Shown in pieces: positions 28,990-37,080 of a stretch of 64,000 nt of DNA. The position numbers and the translations under genes are program-made. This DNA is from JAXMDT01 sp046348685 (lineage in GTDB: Bacteria; Pseudomonadota; Alphaproteobacteria; Rickettsiales; UBA998): contig JAXMDT010000001.1 of assembly GCA_046348685.1 (NCBI GenBank), positions 226,592 to 290,591 of the forward strand, in the 5' to 3' direction. The notes below the pieces were generated by a model that saw only the letters and a list, made by a program, of their open reading frames with translations, had not been told where the DNA came from and did no database searches. Each line of letters opens with the position of its first letter. Position 1 is the first letter of the stretch.

Positions 28990-30378
28990 ATGGAGTATTT
29001 TACGAAACAATCATCATCTGATTCGGTTCCGATATTTATTATATCGCCGAAATCACTCCTTGCTTTTAAAAAGACGTTGCAACCGCACTTAAAGCAATGG
29101 CTTGAAGCTCTTAATTATAAAGCAAAACCCAACTCACGCGTTTTACTGCCAGCCAAAGATGGCAGTCTTGCCGCCGTTATCAGCGGGGTTGGGGAAAGCC
29201 CCGACATGTGGGCTGTGGCTCATCTGCCTGACGCGCTTCCGCCGGGAAATTATCATCTCGATTTCGGTTTTCATCCGGTGTTGAAGAATAAGCCAGAATC
29301 CATTGCCGGCATGGCCGCCGGCTGGGGGCTTGCCTGCTACCAATTTCAGCACTTTAAAAAAAGCACTAAAAATTGGGCGAAACTTTATGTTCCCGCAAAA
29401 CACCTTCCCGAGGTTGAGAGATTGGTGTCTGCCACGCATCACGCGCGCGACCTGATTAACTTGCCGGCAAATATTATGACGCCGCTGGCGCTTGCCGATG
29501 AAATCAAGGCAACGGGTAAAAAGTTTGGCGCGAAAGTGTCCGTCATCGCCGGAGACGATCTGCTGAAAAAAAGCTACCCTTCGATCCATGCCGTAGGACG
29601 CGCTTCCGTAAATCCGCCGTGTCTGACTGACCTGACATGGGGAAGCCCCTCGCATCCCAAAGTGACATTGGTTGGTAAGGGCGTCTGTTTCGATTCCGGC
29701 GGGCTTGATATTAAGAATGCCGCCAATATGAAGCTTATGAAAAAAGATATGGGCGGCGCAGCTTGCTTACTTGCGCTCGCTGAAATGATCATGGGTGCCA
29801 AACTGCCAGTACGGTTGCGTTTACTGGTTCCGGCGGTGGAAAACAGCATCAGCGGGAATGCGTATCGTCCCATGGATGTGATTACAACCCGTAAAGGCAT
29901 TACGATCGAAATTGGCGACACGGACGCGGAAGGGCGCGTGATTCTTTGCGATGCGCTCACCGAAGCGGACAGTGAAAAGCCGGATATGCTGATCGATTGC
30001 GCCACTCTTACTGGAGCAGCCCGTGTTGCCCTGGGTACGGACATACCTGCATTTTTCACGGATGACGATCAGTTTGCTGATTCGATTTATGCGGCAAGCA
30101 AACGCTATGACGATCCGCTCTGGCGCCTGCCGCTGCACATGCCGTATGACGATATGATTCAGAGCAAAATTGCCGATATCAGCACCATCGCTGACTCAGG
30201 TTACGCAGGGGCAATTATTGGCGGATTATTTCTCAAGCACTTCGTTACAAATACGAAAACCTGGGTGCATATCGATATGATGGCTTGGAATATTAAGAAT
30301 CGCCCAGGCCGTCCAATCGGGGCGGAGGCCATGGCTATCCGTGCACTTTACGGTGTAATTAGGCAACGTTTTGCCTAG
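28990..30378 (+). CDS. M17 family leucyl aminopeptidase
   Basis: Zinc/manganese-dependent cytosolic aminopeptidase. 462 residues: variable N-terminal domain, then the catalytic domain with VGKGVCFDSGGLDIKNAANM (metal-binding Lys and Asp) and GDTDAEGRVILCDAL, where the usual NTDAEGR signature has Asp in place of Asn. LTGAARVALGTDIPAFF and GAIIGGLFLKHF are typical of the family. ATG at 28990, three bases after the kinase stop, so the two are probably cotranscribed. The order kinase-aminopeptidase is not one I can interpret. Confidence 0.93.
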   Translation: MEYFTKQSSSDSVPIFIISPKSLLAFKKTLQPHLKQWLEALNYKAKPNSRVLLPAKDGSLAAVISGVGESPDMWAVAHLPDALPPGNYHLDFGFHPVLKNKPESIAGMAAGWGLACYQFQHFKKSTKNWAKLYVPAKHLPEVERLVSATHHARDLINLPANIMTPLALADEIKATGKKFGAKVSVIAGDDLLKKSYPSIHAVGRASVNPPCLTDLTWGSPSHPKVTLVGKGVCFDSGGLDIKNAANMKLMKKDMGGAACLLALAEMIMGAKLPVRLRLLVPAVENSISGNAYRPMDVITTRKGITIEIGDTDAEGRVILCDALTEADSEKPDMLIDCATLTGAARVALGTDIPAFFTDDDQFADSIYAASKRYDDPLWRLPLHMPYDDMIQSKIADISTIADSGYAGAIIGGLFLKHFVTNTKTWVHIDMMAWNIKNRPGRPIGAEAMAIRALYGVIRQRFA

Positions 30379-30529
30379 GTAAACTGCCGTTCTGCGAAGT
30401 GAACGGAAAAAGCATGAAAAACGTTAATACAGTAAAACAAAAATACTCGCATAATAGTCAATAGAAGCACTTGCATTTCAAAAATAAACCACGTATTGCT
30501 AGCGCGCAAATTCAAATAGGCTTTTTCGT

Positions 30530-30895
30530 ATGCTTACCACCTTGCAAGCACTGCAGCTCTGGCAAAAAGTTTTGCGCCGCACCCTGCGCGACGATGCGAC
30601 GGATTTTTCAGCGCGCCAAACAGCAATACTGCTTGAGGTATACTTGGGTGGCGGGCCACACAGCATAAAAAGCCTTTCCCAAAATCTCAGCATTTCCAAA
30701 GCGGCGGTGTGTCGCGCGGTGGATGTGCTTTCCATGGCGGGTCTCGTCAAACGTAAGAAGGACGAAGAAGACCGCCGCAACGTTATCCTGCAGCGCACGG
30801 TGCAAGGATCGGTGTACTTAAGCGATTTTGCAGATATTATTATGCAGGAAGCAAGGCGCAACCGAATCTCTTCCAGGCTGCAGTCGCATGAGTGA
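30530..30895 (+). CDS. MarR-like winged-helix transcriptional regulator
   Basis: 121 residues. The middle has a winged helix: FSARQTAILLEVYLGGGPHS, SIKSLSQNLSISKAAVCRAV as helix-turn-helix, and GLVKRKKDEEDRRNVILQ as the wing, which is the MarR pattern (the DxRR motif is present). Its effector and targets are unknown. The last codons overlap the ATG of a small gene at 30888 (CATGAGTGA), so the MarR-like protein and that membrane protein are likely co-regulated. The 150 bases before it hold an inverted repeat (CCGTTC...GAACGG, near 30388-30407) that could be an operator. Confidence 0.82.
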   Translation: MLTTLQALQLWQKVLRRTLRDDATDFSARQTAILLEVYLGGGPHSIKSLSQNLSISKAAVCRAVDVLSMAGLVKRKKDEEDRRNVILQRTVQGSVYLSDFADIIMQEARRNRISSRLQSHE

Positions 30896-31314
30896 TAAAA
30901 AATACTGGGTAGAAATCAATAATCAACATCGGGCATAACCGGCCTGATCATGATCGTGCGCCGTATACGCCTGGGCAAGATGTCAAAGGAATCGCTGATA
31001 TCAGCCGAGCATACCGGAAACCATTACCAAAACACGGTATTCCGGAGATCAAAGCGATTTTCGACGATCAGGATATCATCGACAGCCAGCCTGATACGGT
31101 TAGCGTTAATCGGTTTACCTTCACGCAGCTGTTCAAGGACGGATTTGAATTTTTTAAATTCAATCAGTCTACGGCTATCACTACCGGTGCATTCATGCTT
31201 TGCGCTGCGGTTGGCGGACTGATTTTCTCGCTCATACCCGTGAATATTATAAGTATCATCCTGACAGGAATAGCAAGAATTTTTCATCTTTACATAACAC
31301 AGATCGCCATTTGA
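30888..31314 (+). CDS. Uncharacterised protein with C-terminal membrane segment (frameshifted)
   Basis: Starts at an ATG overlapping the stop of the MarR-like gene. After MSDKKYWVEINNQHR the frame stops; dropping one G from the GGG at 30931-30933 opens a continuous frame (HNRPDHDRAPYTPGQDVKGI ... ) to TGA 31314, 141 residues in all. The N-terminal 95 residues are polar, the last 45 strongly hydrophobic (AFMLCAAVGGLIFSLIPVNI). No family recognised. The coupled start, the long coding-like frame and the matching defects elsewhere in the window argue for one gene with a one-base error rather than chance ORFs. Confidence 0.5.
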
Positions 31315-31535
31315 AAAAATCCACGCCTGGCTACTGTCCCCTAAATGAATTCAAGGCTATTTTAAAAAATTGCGGAGGAAAGCTGTTTATCGTCACACTG
31401 ATTACATTGCTTGTTCCGTATTTCATTCCTGCCGCTGTGAGCAGCATCGTAGGCATTTATGGCTGGTTTCTTTTTCTGATCCCAGGCAGCCTGGTCTGGG
31501 CATATCTGCTCTTTCTGCCGCTCCATTATTACTGA
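31311..31535 (+). CDS. Small membrane protein (74 aa), TTG start
   Basis: A TTG at 31311 overlaps the previous stop (TTGA) and opens 74 residues: a short polar lead (KKSTPGYCPLNEF), then two hydrophobic segments (LFIVTLITLLVPYFIPAAV; GIYGWFLFLIPGSLVWAYLL). No recognised family. The reading could also be the continuation of the preceding protein if another indel is present. Confidence is limited by the weak start codon. Confidence 0.4.
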   Translation: MKKSTPGYCPLNEFKAILKNCGGKLFIVTLITLLVPYFIPAAVSSIVGIYGWFLFLIPGSLVWAYLLFLPLHYY

Positions 31536-31600
31536 TCTCAACATGAGTATTGGCGATGCATTGACTAAAAATCGCCTGGTAATGAAGAAACTTGGAATCG

Positions 31601-31729
31601 ATGGAGTTTGGCGTGATTTACGCACTGCTGTTGCTGGGCGTTATCGGCCAACCGCTGCTTGTGCCGCTGCTACTCACGCTGCCGATTACGATGATCGCTC
31701 ATCGAAATACCGATCTATCGCACAACTAA
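31601..31729 (+). CDS. Possible tiny membrane protein (42 aa)
   Basis: ATG 31601 opens MEFGVIYALLLLGVIGQPLL and ends DLSHN at 31729; nearly the whole product is one or two hydrophobic segments. There is no good ribosome site. Another frame from ATG 31543 (MSIGDALTKNRLVMKKLGI) runs into the same place, and a one-base slip would join the two into one protein of about 60 residues. Function unknown; may be chance. Confidence 0.3.
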   Translation: MEFGVIYALLLLGVIGQPLLVPLLLTLPITMIAHRNTDLSHN

Positions 31730-31737
31730 ATATCATA

Positions 31738-31807
31738 CCGGCGAAAGCCGGCCATCACGTTACTTTCTTATTTAAGGTTAAGTCGGCAAACCCGGCCTTC
31801 GCCGGGG
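31738..31807 (+). repeat. Pair of inverted REP-like palindromes
   Basis: Hairpin 1: CCGGC-GAAA-GCCGG at 31738-31751. Hairpin 2: CCCGGC-CTTC-GCCGGG at 31791-31806, whose complement reads CCCGGCGAAGGCCGGG-like, so the two are opposite copies of one motif separated by about 40 bases. Such C/G-rich palindromes with a GAAA-type loop are scattered between genes of many alphaproteobacteria. They lie between the small membrane ORFs and the convergent serA, where they may also help end transcription. A further small stem at 31808-31824 is followed by GGATTTTT. Confidence 0.6.
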
Positions 31808-31839
31808 CGAAGCGTAAAACTTCGGGATTTTTGCCTGTT

Positions 31840-33390
31840 TCACGCTAAGAGCAGCTCGCTGATTTTCTTCAGAACATCTTTACCGAACTCACCATCGACT
31901 TCGACAAGGGCCACAGCATCGTTGCGCTCATCATTGCGGCCAAGGTGGAAATTTGCGATGTTAATCTTGCTATCACCCAGCAGCTTACCGAGGTTGCCGA
32001 TAAAGCCTGGCTTATCCTCGTTGTTGACGTAAAGTATCGTCGGGGCCAATTGTGCCTCGAGCTTCGTGCCATGCAATTCAACGATACGCGGCTTATCGCC
32101 GAAGAGCGTGCCAGCCACCGAACGCGTGCGTTTCTCAGTGACTACTGTAACACGAATCAGCGTTTGATAGTTTTCGACCTTCTCGCGAGTGGTTTCCGTG
32201 ATGTCGATCTGGCGGTCTTTCGCGATAACCAGCGAATTCACCATATTGACGCTATCGATCAAAGGCGCCAGCAGGCCAGTGATAATGGCGGAGGTGAGGG
32301 GCTTTGTGTTAAGCGCTGCGGCGCGGCCGGCATATTCAATCGACACCGATTTGATGCCGGTTTCGGTGAGCTGGCCCGCAAAGCTGCCGAGCTGCTCAGC
32401 GAGTTGCAGGTACGGCTTCAGTTTCGCGGCATCCTCTGCGGAGAGCGAGGGCATGTTGATTGCATTGGTAACTGTGCCTTTTGTCAGGAATTCCGACATC
32501 TGCTCGGCCACCTGAAGCGCCACATTTTCCTGAGCTTCGGTGGTGGATGCGCCGAGGTGCGGCGTGCAGATGACCTGTTCCATACCGAACAGGGGATTTT
32601 CAGTGGCCGGCTCGGTTTCAAATACATCGAGCGCCGCTCCTGCCACATGGCCGGATTCAATCGCTTCTTTCAATGCCTTTTCATCAATCAGGCCGCCGCG
32701 AGCGCAATTGATAATGCGAACGCCCTTTTTAGTTTTTTTTAGGGATTCTTTGTTGAGGATGCCGCGCGTCGCATCATTGAGCGGCGTATGAAGCGTAATA
32801 AAATCCGCACGCTTGAAAAGGTCTTCCAGTTCTACCTTTTCAAGATGCAAAGCAGCCGCCCGTTCTGAGGACAGATACGGATCGTAGGCGATGACTTTCA
32901 TCTTCAGGCCCTGTGCACGATCGGCAACAATAGAACCGATGTTACCACACCCGATAAGGCCAAGCGTTTTGCCGCAAAGCTCCACGCCCATGAATTTGTT
33001 TTTTTCCCATTTTCCTGCATGTGTTGATGCGTTGGCTTGCGGAATCGTGCGGGCAAGGGCCATCATGAGCGAAACAGCGTGTTCTGCCGTGGTAACGGAA
33101 TTACCGAATGGCGTATTCATAACAACGACGCCATGTGCGGTCGCCGCTTTCACATCGACGTTATCGACGCCAATACCGGCGCGGCCAACGACTTTCAGAT
33201 TTTTAGCGAATTCCAGGATTTCAGCCGAAACCTTGGTCGCCGAGCGGATAGCGAGGCCGTCATAATCTCCAATGATCTTTTTCAGTTCATCGGGCGTCAG
33301 GCCGGTTTTGGTGTCAATTTCGACTCCATATTGCTTGAAAATATCGACCGCTTGCGGGCTGAGTTTGTCGCTGATGAGAACTTTGGCCAT
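31840..33390 (-). CDS. serA: D-3-phosphoglycerate dehydrogenase
   Basis: Oxidises 3-phosphoglycerate to 3-phosphohydroxypyruvate, the first step of serine synthesis. From ATG 33390 (AAGGATCT 7 bases upstream) it is 516 residues, the long form: substrate and Rossmann domains (VVGRAGIGVDNVD; GLIGCGNIGSIVADRA), catalytic His in CTPHLGASTTEAQ, an intervening domain, and a C-terminal ACT domain (PGFIGNLGKLLGDSKINIAN) used for feedback by serine in relatives. It follows serC by 22 bases. Confidence 0.96.
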   Translation of the reverse strand: MAKVLISDKLSPQAVDIFKQYGVEIDTKTGLTPDELKKIIGDYDGLAIRSATKVSAEILEFAKNLKVVGRAGIGVDNVDVKAATAHGVVVMNTPFGNSVTTAEHAVSLMMALARTIPQANASTHAGKWEKNKFMGVELCGKTLGLIGCGNIGSIVADRAQGLKMKVIAYDPYLSSERAAALHLEKVELEDLFKRADFITLHTPLNDATRGILNKESLKKTKKGVRIINCARGGLIDEKALKEAIESGHVAGAALDVFETEPATENPLFGMEQVICTPHLGASTTEAQENVALQVAEQMSEFLTKGTVTNAINMPSLSAEDAAKLKPYLQLAEQLGSFAGQLTETGIKSVSIEYAGRAAALNTKPLTSAIITGLLAPLIDSVNMVNSLVIAKDRQIDITETTREKVENYQTLIRVTVVTEKRTRSVAGTLFGDKPRIVELHGTKLEAQLAPTILYVNNEDKPGFIGNLGKLLGDSKINIANFHLGRNDERNDAVALVEVDGEFGKDVLKKISELLLA

Positions 33391-33412
33391 TTGAGATCCT
33401 TTTGACATATGA

Positions 33413-34576
33413 TTACGCTGCTTTCTTTTCGGATTTGACTTCGCCCCACGCCCAGTCAAGCCATGGGAAGAGTGCTTCTAAGTCGGAAGTTTCAACTGTG
33501 GCGCCGCCCCAGAGACGCAGGCCTGCCGGTGCGTCACGGTAGGCGCCTATATCGAATGCGGCACTTTCAGCTTCAAGCAGGGAGGCAATTTTCTTCGCGC
33601 CCGCTGCTTTTACCTCATCAGACTGTGCATTGTACCATGCATCATTGATGGTAAGGCAAATAGAGGTGCAGGAACGGATCGTTTTGTCTTCGGCGAGAAA
33701 AGACGCCCATCCCGAGGATTTCACCCATTTTTCGACGGCAGCAAGATTTGCTTCCGAGCGTTTGATCAGGGCAGGCAGGCCGCCGATTGATTCGGCCCAT
33801 TTCAAGCCGTCAATCGCATCTTCAACACACAGCATGGATGGTGTGTTGATCGTTTCACCGGCAAAAATACCATCGACGATTTTGCCGCCTTTGGTCATGC
33901 GGAAAATTTTTGGCATCGGCCAGGCGGGGGTATAGCTTTCCAGGCGTTCGACCGCGCGAGGCGAAAGCACTAGCATACCGTGCGCCGCTTCACCGCCGAG
34001 TACTTTCTGCCAGGACCAGGTAGTCACATCGAGCTTATCCCACGGCAGATCCATCGCAAACGCTGCCGAAGTGGCATCGCAGATAGAAAGGCCTTGGCGA
34101 TCGTGGGCAATCCAATCGCCATTCGGAACACGCACGCCGGACGTAGTGCCGTTCCAGGTAAACACCACATCGCGCGCCCAGTCTGCCGCGTTCATATCGG
34201 GCAGTTGGCCGTACGGCGCGTTGAAAGTGCGCAAATCCGAAAGCTTCAATTGTTTCTTGGCATCGGTCACCCAGCCTTCGCCAAAACTTTCCCACGCGAA
34301 AATATCGCAGCCGCGTGCGCCGAGCATCGACCACATCGCCATTTCGACAGCGCCGGTATCCGATGCAGGGACGACGCCAATTTTGTAGTTGGAGGGGATG
34401 CCAAGAACTTTGCGGGAACGTTCAATAACTTCTCCGAGGCGCTGTTTGCCGATTTTCGCGCGATGGGAGCGTCCTACAGGTGTTGCTTTCAGGCTATCGA
34501 GCGACCAGCCGGGGCGTTTGGCGCATGGGCCCGATGAAAAACAAGGATTTGCAGGTTTTTGGGTAGGTTTAGACAT
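33413..34576 (-). CDS. serC: Phosphoserine aminotransferase
   Basis: PLP enzyme that makes phosphoserine from phosphohydroxypyruvate and glutamate. 387 residues. The alphaproteobacterial-type N terminus ([20 protein letters not shown]) is present; the PLP Lys is in [26 protein letters not shown] and [13 protein letters not shown] are family blocks for cofactor binding. First gene of a serC-serA operon; the serB phosphatase is not in the window. Confidence 0.95.
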   Translation of the reverse strand: MSKPTQKPANPCFSSGPCAKRPGWSLDSLKATPVGRSHRAKIGKQRLGEVIERSRKVLGIPSNYKIGVVPASDTGAVEMAMWSMLGARGCDIFAWESFGEGWVTDAKKQLKLSDLRTFNAPYGQLPDMNAADWARDVVFTWNGTTSGVRVPNGDWIAHDRQGLSICDATSAAFAMDLPWDKLDVTTWSWQKVLGGEAAHGMLVLSPRAVERLESYTPAWPMPKIFRMTKGGKIVDGIFAGETINTPSMLCVEDAIDGLKWAESIGGLPALIKRSEANLAAVEKWVKSSGWASFLAEDKTIRSCTSICLTINDAWYNAQSDEVKAAGAKKIASLLEAESAAFDIGAYRDAPAGLRLWGGATVETSDLEALFPWLDWAWGEVKSEKKAA

Positions 34577-34620
34577 GGAAAAACACTCAGTTAATAAATC
34601 AGCGCTTTTCTAGACCCGGA

Positions 34621-35370
34621 CTAGCTGTTTTGCAAGCCTAGAAGTGAAGAAACTGTATTGCTGAGCAGTGTTATGTCTTCTTCGCGTGACAATCTGTGAT
34701 CGCCGCCATTCACCATCATGATCTGCACATCAGCGGATACCATTTTTTCTGCAAACTCATATGAGGTTCTAGTAGGCACAACGTCATCCAGTGTGCCATG
34801 CAGCAGGCGAACGGGACAATTGATAGGAATCATGTCCATGCCGAAAACGCTTTCCTTGTTGCCGCTATCAATCAACGCTTTGGTGATGGGGTAGGTGCCA
34901 CCCATGTCGCTTGGCACATGAATAACGCCTTTTTCGAGAATCTCGGCTTGCTGAGACTGGCTCATCTGCGGCCACATGCGGCGAATAGTAAAATCCGGTG
35001 CGGCTGCTATACCAACTAGTGCGTGAATACGATCTGGCCGGGTTAATGCAAGGCGTGTCATAAGCCAGCCTCCCATGCTGGAGCCAACAAGGATTTGCTT
35101 ACCATTGCTTTGAGAGTCGAAAATGGCAAGCGCATCCTCAAACCAGCGTGTGATCGTGCCTTCAGCAAAATCGCCTTCGGATTCGCCATGGCCAGAATAA
35201 TCGAAGCGCACAAACGCATGGCCATTTTCCTTGCATAATGCCTCGAGAGCTAGTGCTTTGTTCCCAGTCATGTCCGAGCGGAATCCACCCAGGAACATAA
35301 TACCCGGAGCTTTGCCCGCAGTTTTATTGTAGGCGAGCTTGCGTTGCTCAGGACTGATGAGAATGGGCAT
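34621..35370 (-). CDS. Alpha/beta hydrolase
   Basis: 249 residues from ATG 35370. Catalytic Ser is in the nucleophile elbow VGSSMGGWLM, the acid is probably Asp in HGTLDDVVPT and the His is in NGGDHRLS; FRSDMTGNKALALEALC and FDYSGHGESEGDF are the oxyanion-hole region. The overall pattern resembles the ABHD10-like thioesterase/esterase group. Substrate unknown. No signal peptide. Its 5' end overlaps the upstream membrane-protein gene by about 20 bases. Confidence 0.85.
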   Translation of the reverse strand: MPILISPEQRKLAYNKTAGKAPGIMFLGGFRSDMTGNKALALEALCKENGHAFVRFDYSGHGESEGDFAEGTITRWFEDALAIFDSQSNGKQILVGSSMGGWLMTRLALTRPDRIHALVGIAAAPDFTIRRMWPQMSQSQQAEILEKGVIHVPSDMGGTYPITKALIDSGNKESVFGMDMIPINCPVRLLHGTLDDVVPTRTSYEFAEKMVSADVQIMMVNGGDHRLSREEDITLLSNTVSSLLGLQNS

Positions 35371-37036
35371 GCTTGCGTGTGTAGAAGAATGCCGCCATCC
35401 ACGCAAGTAAGCTTACCATGCTGATATAGGGTGATATGCGTACCCACCACGGGGTATTTTTATTATAAGAGTCTACGTTTAGTGTAACTTCGTGAGTGCC
35501 TTTGGGGTAAGTCAATATACTAAGTCCTGTAGGGGGTTTTGGTGCAAATGTAATACTTGGGCTGGTTGCTGAGGAGATATACCAGATAGGATGATATGTA
35601 AGTCTTAATCGAACGCTGCATTCATCGGATTTACAGATAGTGCGTAATTTGACCTGGTGAACTTTATCATAGCTAATAAGGGTGCTTTCAGAAAAGCCGC
35701 TTTCAGGAATAAAAAACGAAGGTGGAACTGAATAAATAGTTTTGCGATCGTAATGTTTCTTATCAATCCACTTTGTATAAAACTCGCGCTGTCCGTTAAG
35801 TTCACGGTGCGTAACAATCGCCATAAATGTCTCGGACTTATTTATAATATAAACCTGAATCATGTTTACCATGATCAAAGCTACTGCAAGTGCCCAAAGA
35901 TCATTGTTGAAACGTTTAATTTTGTCTGGGGGTAATGAAATTAATATAGAGCCTAAAAGGTAGATCAAAAAAATCACCCATAGCATTTGCATACGCCAGG
36001 GGAAAAAGAAGTGCTTAAGAATTGGAAAGGCGTTGTAAAACGGAATACTAAGTGGAGTAAATAGTAGATAAGCAAGGATAAACACTCCTGCCCAGGCTTG
36101 CGTTTCAATATCTAAGGACGTGTTTTTTTTAGCATATTTTCGATATATAATCCCAGCCCAAAGAAGTAATACTAGACTAAAAAGGATGCCATATAAAAGA
36201 TTGATCAAAAAAAACCGATCATAAGGAATAATTTGACGGTTAGGCCATGGTACCTTTCTCAGTGTAAGGGTTACAGATTGTATAGCCTCCATTTGAAAGA
36301 AAGAGGCTGGTGCAATTTGGTAAGCAGCAATTGCCAAGCCTGCAACAAAAGTAAGAGTGTAATAAAAAAGAGTATTCCAAGTTTTTTTTTCTAAATTAAA
36401 TATAAGTAGATAAAGACCTATGCCTAAACCAGCAATTATTGTTGTTGGAAAATGTGTTAAAGCGCCAAGTGCAAAAAGAAGTATTAACACCAATTTCGCT
36501 TTTGGTTTTCCTAAAACCATACAGCGTGTGTATTTTATTAAAAGAGGAAGAATAACAAAAAACCATGATTCCGCTAAAGCGAAACGATACAAAGTTATTT
36601 CAGCATGATAAGGAAAATATATATATAATGTTGCACATATATAGGCCGTGTTACGCGGGAAAATATCTTTGAAACAATAGTAAGCAGATATTGCGCTTAA
36701 TAAGCAGGCGACAGCTAATGTTACCGTCAATATATTAAGCAATGAAAACCCAATATAAAGATGTAAAGGGTAAAACAACAACATGATATAATAAGATGCC
36801 GGAAAGTAAGAGAGAAAAATTGGCATGCCTAAACCATTGTTCACATCCGAACACCATCGCGGCATCCATACACCTGATGAAATGTTTTTGTAAAAGCACT
36901 CCAGATAAAACATGTGAATATGCTTATCGCCCATGTATTCATTGCGCGTGAAAAGTAGAGGGGAAACATTAATCAGCACTGCCAGCGCAAGAAAAGATAT
37001 CCAGATGTTATTTCTATTATACGAGATCCATTGCAT
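35348..37036 (-). CDS. Polytopic membrane protein, PTPS_related family (copy 1)
   Basis: 562 residues with about ten hydrophobic segments. The first loop has the conserved pattern GDKHIHMFYLECFYKNISSG, then WMPRWCSDVNNGLGMPIF and YFPASYY, which fits the PTPS_related (PF10131) membrane family with its GT-C-like layout; despite the name there is no pterin-synthase activity expected. A C-terminal beta-rich part with a last membrane segment follows. Clearly AT-richer than the flanking genes. A paralogue lies immediately upstream. Role in cell-surface glycan or lipid assembly is plausible because a glycosyltransferase gene is next door, but unproven. Confidence 0.7.
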   Translation of the reverse strand: MQWISYNRNNIWISFLALAVLINVSPLLFTRNEYMGDKHIHMFYLECFYKNISSGVWMPRWCSDVNNGLGMPIFLSYFPASYYIMLLFYPLHLYIGFSLLNILTVTLAVACLLSAISAYYCFKDIFPRNTAYICATLYIYFPYHAEITLYRFALAESWFFVILPLLIKYTRCMVLGKPKAKLVLILLFALGALTHFPTTIIAGLGIGLYLLIFNLEKKTWNTLFYYTLTFVAGLAIAAYQIAPASFFQMEAIQSVTLTLRKVPWPNRQIIPYDRFFLINLLYGILFSLVLLLWAGIIYRKYAKKNTSLDIETQAWAGVFILAYLLFTPLSIPFYNAFPILKHFFFPWRMQMLWVIFLIYLLGSILISLPPDKIKRFNNDLWALAVALIMVNMIQVYIINKSETFMAIVTHRELNGQREFYTKWIDKKHYDRKTIYSVPPSFFIPESGFSESTLISYDKVHQVKLRTICKSDECSVRLRLTYHPIWYISSATSPSITFAPKPPTGLSILTYPKGTHEVTLNVDSYNKNTPWWVRISPYISMVSLLAWMAAFFYTRKHAHSHQS

Positions 37037-37080
37037 GCTAATTAATATTTAGCATGCAAATTTTTTAAAAAGTATAAATA

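Noticed and set aside
31945..32742. 265-codon open frame antisense to serA
   Set aside because: serA is clearly coding on the minus strand; this is a mirror frame.
34621..35370. Haloalkane dehalogenase or lipase assignment for the hydrolase
   Set aside because: Only the general alpha/beta-hydrolase residues are visible; nothing indicates a specific substrate.
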